The position numbers were made by a program, and so were the translations under genes. A stretch of 7,520 nucleotides of DNA from JBBQBQ01 sp038317685 (GTDB lineage Bacteria > Desulfobacterota > Desulfuromonadia > Desulfuromonadales > DDH964): assembly GCA_038317685.1 (NCBI GenBank), contig JBBQBQ010000176.1, forward strand, positions 1-7,520. Direction: 5' to 3'. Below are positions 6,062 through 7,520 of the stretch, in pieces. The notes beneath the pieces were generated by a model. The model did no database searches, was not told the DNA's origin, and saw nothing but the letters and a program-made list of their open reading frames with translations. The stretch's first letter is position 1, and the number at the start of each line of letters is the position of its first letter.

Positions 6062-6717
6062 GACTGACCTCCGTGCATCCCGGCCGGGTGAATGCCGCAT
6101 TCCTCGATGGGTGGCGTCTCATCCTCGAGGCCTTCGACGTGCCCCGCGTCATGATGGGGGAGCTGCCCGGTCCCGATGAAGTTCCAGGTCACCTGCAGAA
6201 ACCGGAAGCACATCAGGTAGGAGCCGAGGGGGATCGCCGAATAGAAGATCCAGACCGGCCATTCGAGGTCCGGCGAGGTCGGCCCCGAGGTCAGGTTTGG
6301 CCAGTCGAAGCCGAAGGTGTTCGCCACCGTGTAGCGCAGCCCGACCTCCCAGACGAACTTGGCCCCCAGGGTGCCGATGATGCCGGTGAAGAGTGCCCCG
6401 CCGAGGAGGCCGATGACGACGAACTTGGCGCGGGTCTTGTCCTTGAGACTATTGATAAAGACGTCGACTCCGACGTGGATCCCGGTACGGACTCCGTAGG
6501 CGGCCCCGAACTTCGCCATCCAGATGAACATGTAGATACAGGCCTCCTGAGCCCAACTCAGGTTGAGGGAGAGGAGCCAGTCCTGGACGTAGGGGATCGG
6601 CCAGCCGGATGCGTAGCGATGGATGACCGCTACGAAGATGATAATGGTCGCCGCGCCGATCAGCGAAGCGACGATCCATTCTTCGAGGTGATCAAGAAAT
6701 TTGAGGAATGTTTTCAT
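6058..6717 (-). CDS. dctQ: TRAP transporter small permease DctQ
   Basis: The protein has 219 residues. I chose the ATG at 6715-6717 (MKTFLKFLDH); a TTG 18 bp upstream has no ribosome site, and the ATG itself has only GGAG at a long 12-nt spacing. Four membrane segments are visible (about 13-34, 54-76, 97-120 and 153-175). The conserved small-subunit motif WAQEACIYMFIWMAKFGAA is at 55-73, followed by HVGVDVF (81-87). Two parts are longer than in minimal DctQ proteins. One is a loop between helices 3 and 4 (about 126-152, NTFGFDWPNLTSGPTSPDLE). The other is a histidine-rich C-terminal tail (185-219) containing PHHDAGHVEG and CGIHPAGMHGG. The last codons encode the dctM ribosome site, and the stop overlaps the dctM start (ATGA), so translation is probably coupled. 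DctQ scaffolds DctM in the cytoplasmic membrane. Confidence 0.93.
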   Translation of the reverse strand: MKTFLKFLDHLEEWIVASLIGAATIIIFVAVIHRYASGWPIPYVQDWLLSLNLSWAQEACIYMFIWMAKFGAAYGVRTGIHVGVDVFINSLKDKTRAKFVVIGLLGGALFTGIIGTLGAKFVWEVGLRYTVANTFGFDWPNLTSGPTSPDLEWPVWIFYSAIPLGSYLMCFRFLQVTWNFIGTGQLPHHDAGHVEGLEDETPPIEECGIHPAGMHGGQS

Positions 6718-6760
6718 TTTGCCAACTGTCTCCAACCGGGGGGTGATCCGCCGAAGCGCT

Positions 6761-6796
6761 AAAAAAAGGCCGCTGCAATGAGATGCAGCGGCCTTT
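6761..6796 (-). terminator. Intrinsic terminator between dctP and dctQ
   Basis: Read on the - strand, AAAGGCCGCTGCA (6796-6784) pairs perfectly over 13 bp with TGCAGCGGCCTTT (6777-6765) around a 6-nt loop, and the transcript then runs into T7 (6767-6761). This is the best terminator in the window. It starts 14 bp after the dctP stop and lies inside the operon, before dctQ. No convincing promoter is seen between it and dctQ, so dctQM is probably transcribed by readthrough. It would then act as a level-setter giving more DctP than permease. Confidence 0.85.
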
Positions 6797-6810
6797 GCCG
6801 TGCCGGGGGT

Positions 6811-7520
6811 TTACATCTTGAAACCGGTTTCCTTGTAGACCGTCTGCAGAACGTCTTCGCCGATCCGGTCCGCCATCTGCTTGTGAACGGGAATCAGCGC
6901 CTTTTTCCAGGCGGCTTTCTCTTCAGGGGTCAGGGTGATGATTTCGCATTTGCCGGAGGCCTTCACCGCGGCCATGTCCTCCTCGTTCTTCTGCTTGGCG
7001 ATGTTGTTGGCGAAGACGGTGGCATCGGCCATCGCGCCTTCCAGGGTGGTGCGGATGTCGGCCGGCAGGCTGTCCCAGAAGGCTTTGTTGGTGATGACGG
7101 CATAACCGAGGTAGCCGTGGTTGGAGAGGGTGACGTATTTTTGCACTTCATAAAACTTCTGGGTGTAAAGGTTGGACGGCGGATTTTCGGTGCCGTCGAC
7201 CACACCGGTCTGCAGGGCTTGATAGACTTCCGAAAACGCCATCTTCTGGGGAATGGCGCCGAGCGCCCGCATCTGGGCCTCGAGGACGTTGGACGATTGG
7301 ATGCGCATCTTCAGCCCCTTGAAGTCGTCAGGCATGTGCAGGGCCTTATTGGCGCTCATCACCTTGAAGCCGTTGTCCCAATAGCCCAGACCGGTGACCC
7401 CTTTGACCTCCAGTTTCTGGAAAAGCATCTTCCCGACCGGACCGGTCGTGACTTTGTGCAGTTCGTCGTAATTATCGAAGATATACGGCAGGTCGAAGAG
7501 CTCAAACTGCTTCACTCCGA
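6811..7520 (-). CDS. dctP: TRAP transporter periplasmic substrate-binding protein DctP (partial, 5' end missing)
   Basis: The last 235 codons and a TAA stop are present; the frame stays open to the right edge, so the N-terminus and its signal peptide lie outside. DctP proteins are usually about 330 residues, so roughly 100 are missing. A GTG at 7513-7515 is an internal Val in GVKQFELFDLPYIFD, not a start. Family features are clear. FKGLKMRIQSS (fragment residues 66-76) carries the conserved Arg72 that binds the substrate carboxylate in TRAP receptors. FSEVYQALQTGVVDGTENP (95-113) and the following SN are the next hallmark, then NHGYLGYAVITNKAFWDSLP (133-152). The protein binds substrate in the periplasm and delivers it to DctQM, encoded just downstream. 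The sequence resembles C4-dicarboxylate (succinate, fumarate, malate) receptors; substrate is inferred from similarity alone. Confidence 0.95.
   Translation of the reverse strand, partial: GVKQFELFDLPYIFDNYDELHKVTTGPVGKMLFQKLEVKGVTGLGYWDNGFKVMSANKALHMPDDFKGLKMRIQSSNVLEAQMRALGAIPQKMAFSEVYQALQTGVVDGTENPPSNLYTQKFYEVQKYVTLSNHGYLGYAVITNKAFWDSLPADIRTTLEGAMADATVFANNIAKQKNEEDMAAVKASGKCEIITLTPEEKAAWKKALIPVHKQMADRIGEDVLQTVYKETGFKM

Noticed and set aside
4700..6067. A + strand open frame of 455 codons opposite dctM
   Set aside because: The translation is a low-complexity Asp/Glu/His/Arg-rich mirror of a hydrophobic membrane protein, with no ribosome site or motif.
7513..7515. GTG as the start of dctP
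   Set aside because: The frame stays open to the edge, and the residues match the middle of DctP proteins (GVKQFELFDLP), so it is an internal valine.
1..7520. Defence island, CRISPR array, mobile element, tRNA or phage content
   Set aside because: No spaced direct repeats, transposase, integrase, tRNA fold or defence domain was seen. All long coding regions are accounted for by housekeeping or transport families plus one unknown.

Overview
The window is GC-rich, densely coded bacterial chromosome. The best guess is a Desulfuromonadota/Geobacter-type deltaproteobacterium. That guess rests on gene content: a System II cytochrome c biogenesis gene, a C4-dicarboxylate-type TRAP transporter, and protein families I recall from that group. 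It is not a phylogenetic result. I see no tRNA, rRNA, CRISPR array, insertion sequence or phage gene, and no stretch over 300 bases without a gene.

Left part (1-2221). The window opens with the last 48 codons of a CcsA/ResC-type haem-handling membrane protein on the + strand. It converges on a 213-residue uncharacterised, mostly helical protein on the - strand (260-901), and the gap between them holds a perfect 11-bp hairpin. That unknown gene is divergent from a + strand PUA-domain SAM-dependent methyltransferase of the RlmI-like family (1019-2221). The methyltransferase has a visible promoter and strong ribosome binding site, but its motif VI has no cysteine.

Middle (2211-4566). The methyltransferase overlaps tail to tail by 11 bp with a - strand type I phosphodiesterase/alkaline-phosphatase-superfamily enzyme. 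All seven metal and nucleophile residues of that enzyme are visible. Upstream of it lies a - strand cytoplasmic cyclophilin (PpiB type). A candidate terminator and an extended -10 promoter lie between the two, so they are probably separate units despite sharing a strand.

Right part (4781-7520). A tripartite TRAP transporter operon reads on the - strand in the order dctP (5' end outside the window), dctQ, dctM. DctP is the periplasmic binding protein; DctQ and DctM are the small and large membrane subunits of a sodium-driven uptake system, probably for C4-dicarboxylates. dctQ and dctM are coupled by an ATGA overlap. A near-perfect intrinsic terminator sits between dctP and dctQ and probably sets excess binding protein over permease. 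A second hairpin follows dctM.

Overall this is ordinary housekeeping and transport DNA. I did not find a new defence, mobile or secondary-metabolism system. The points most worth checking are the cysteine-less methyltransferase motif, the intra-operon terminator, and the unknown 213-residue protein with a possible DNA-binding core.
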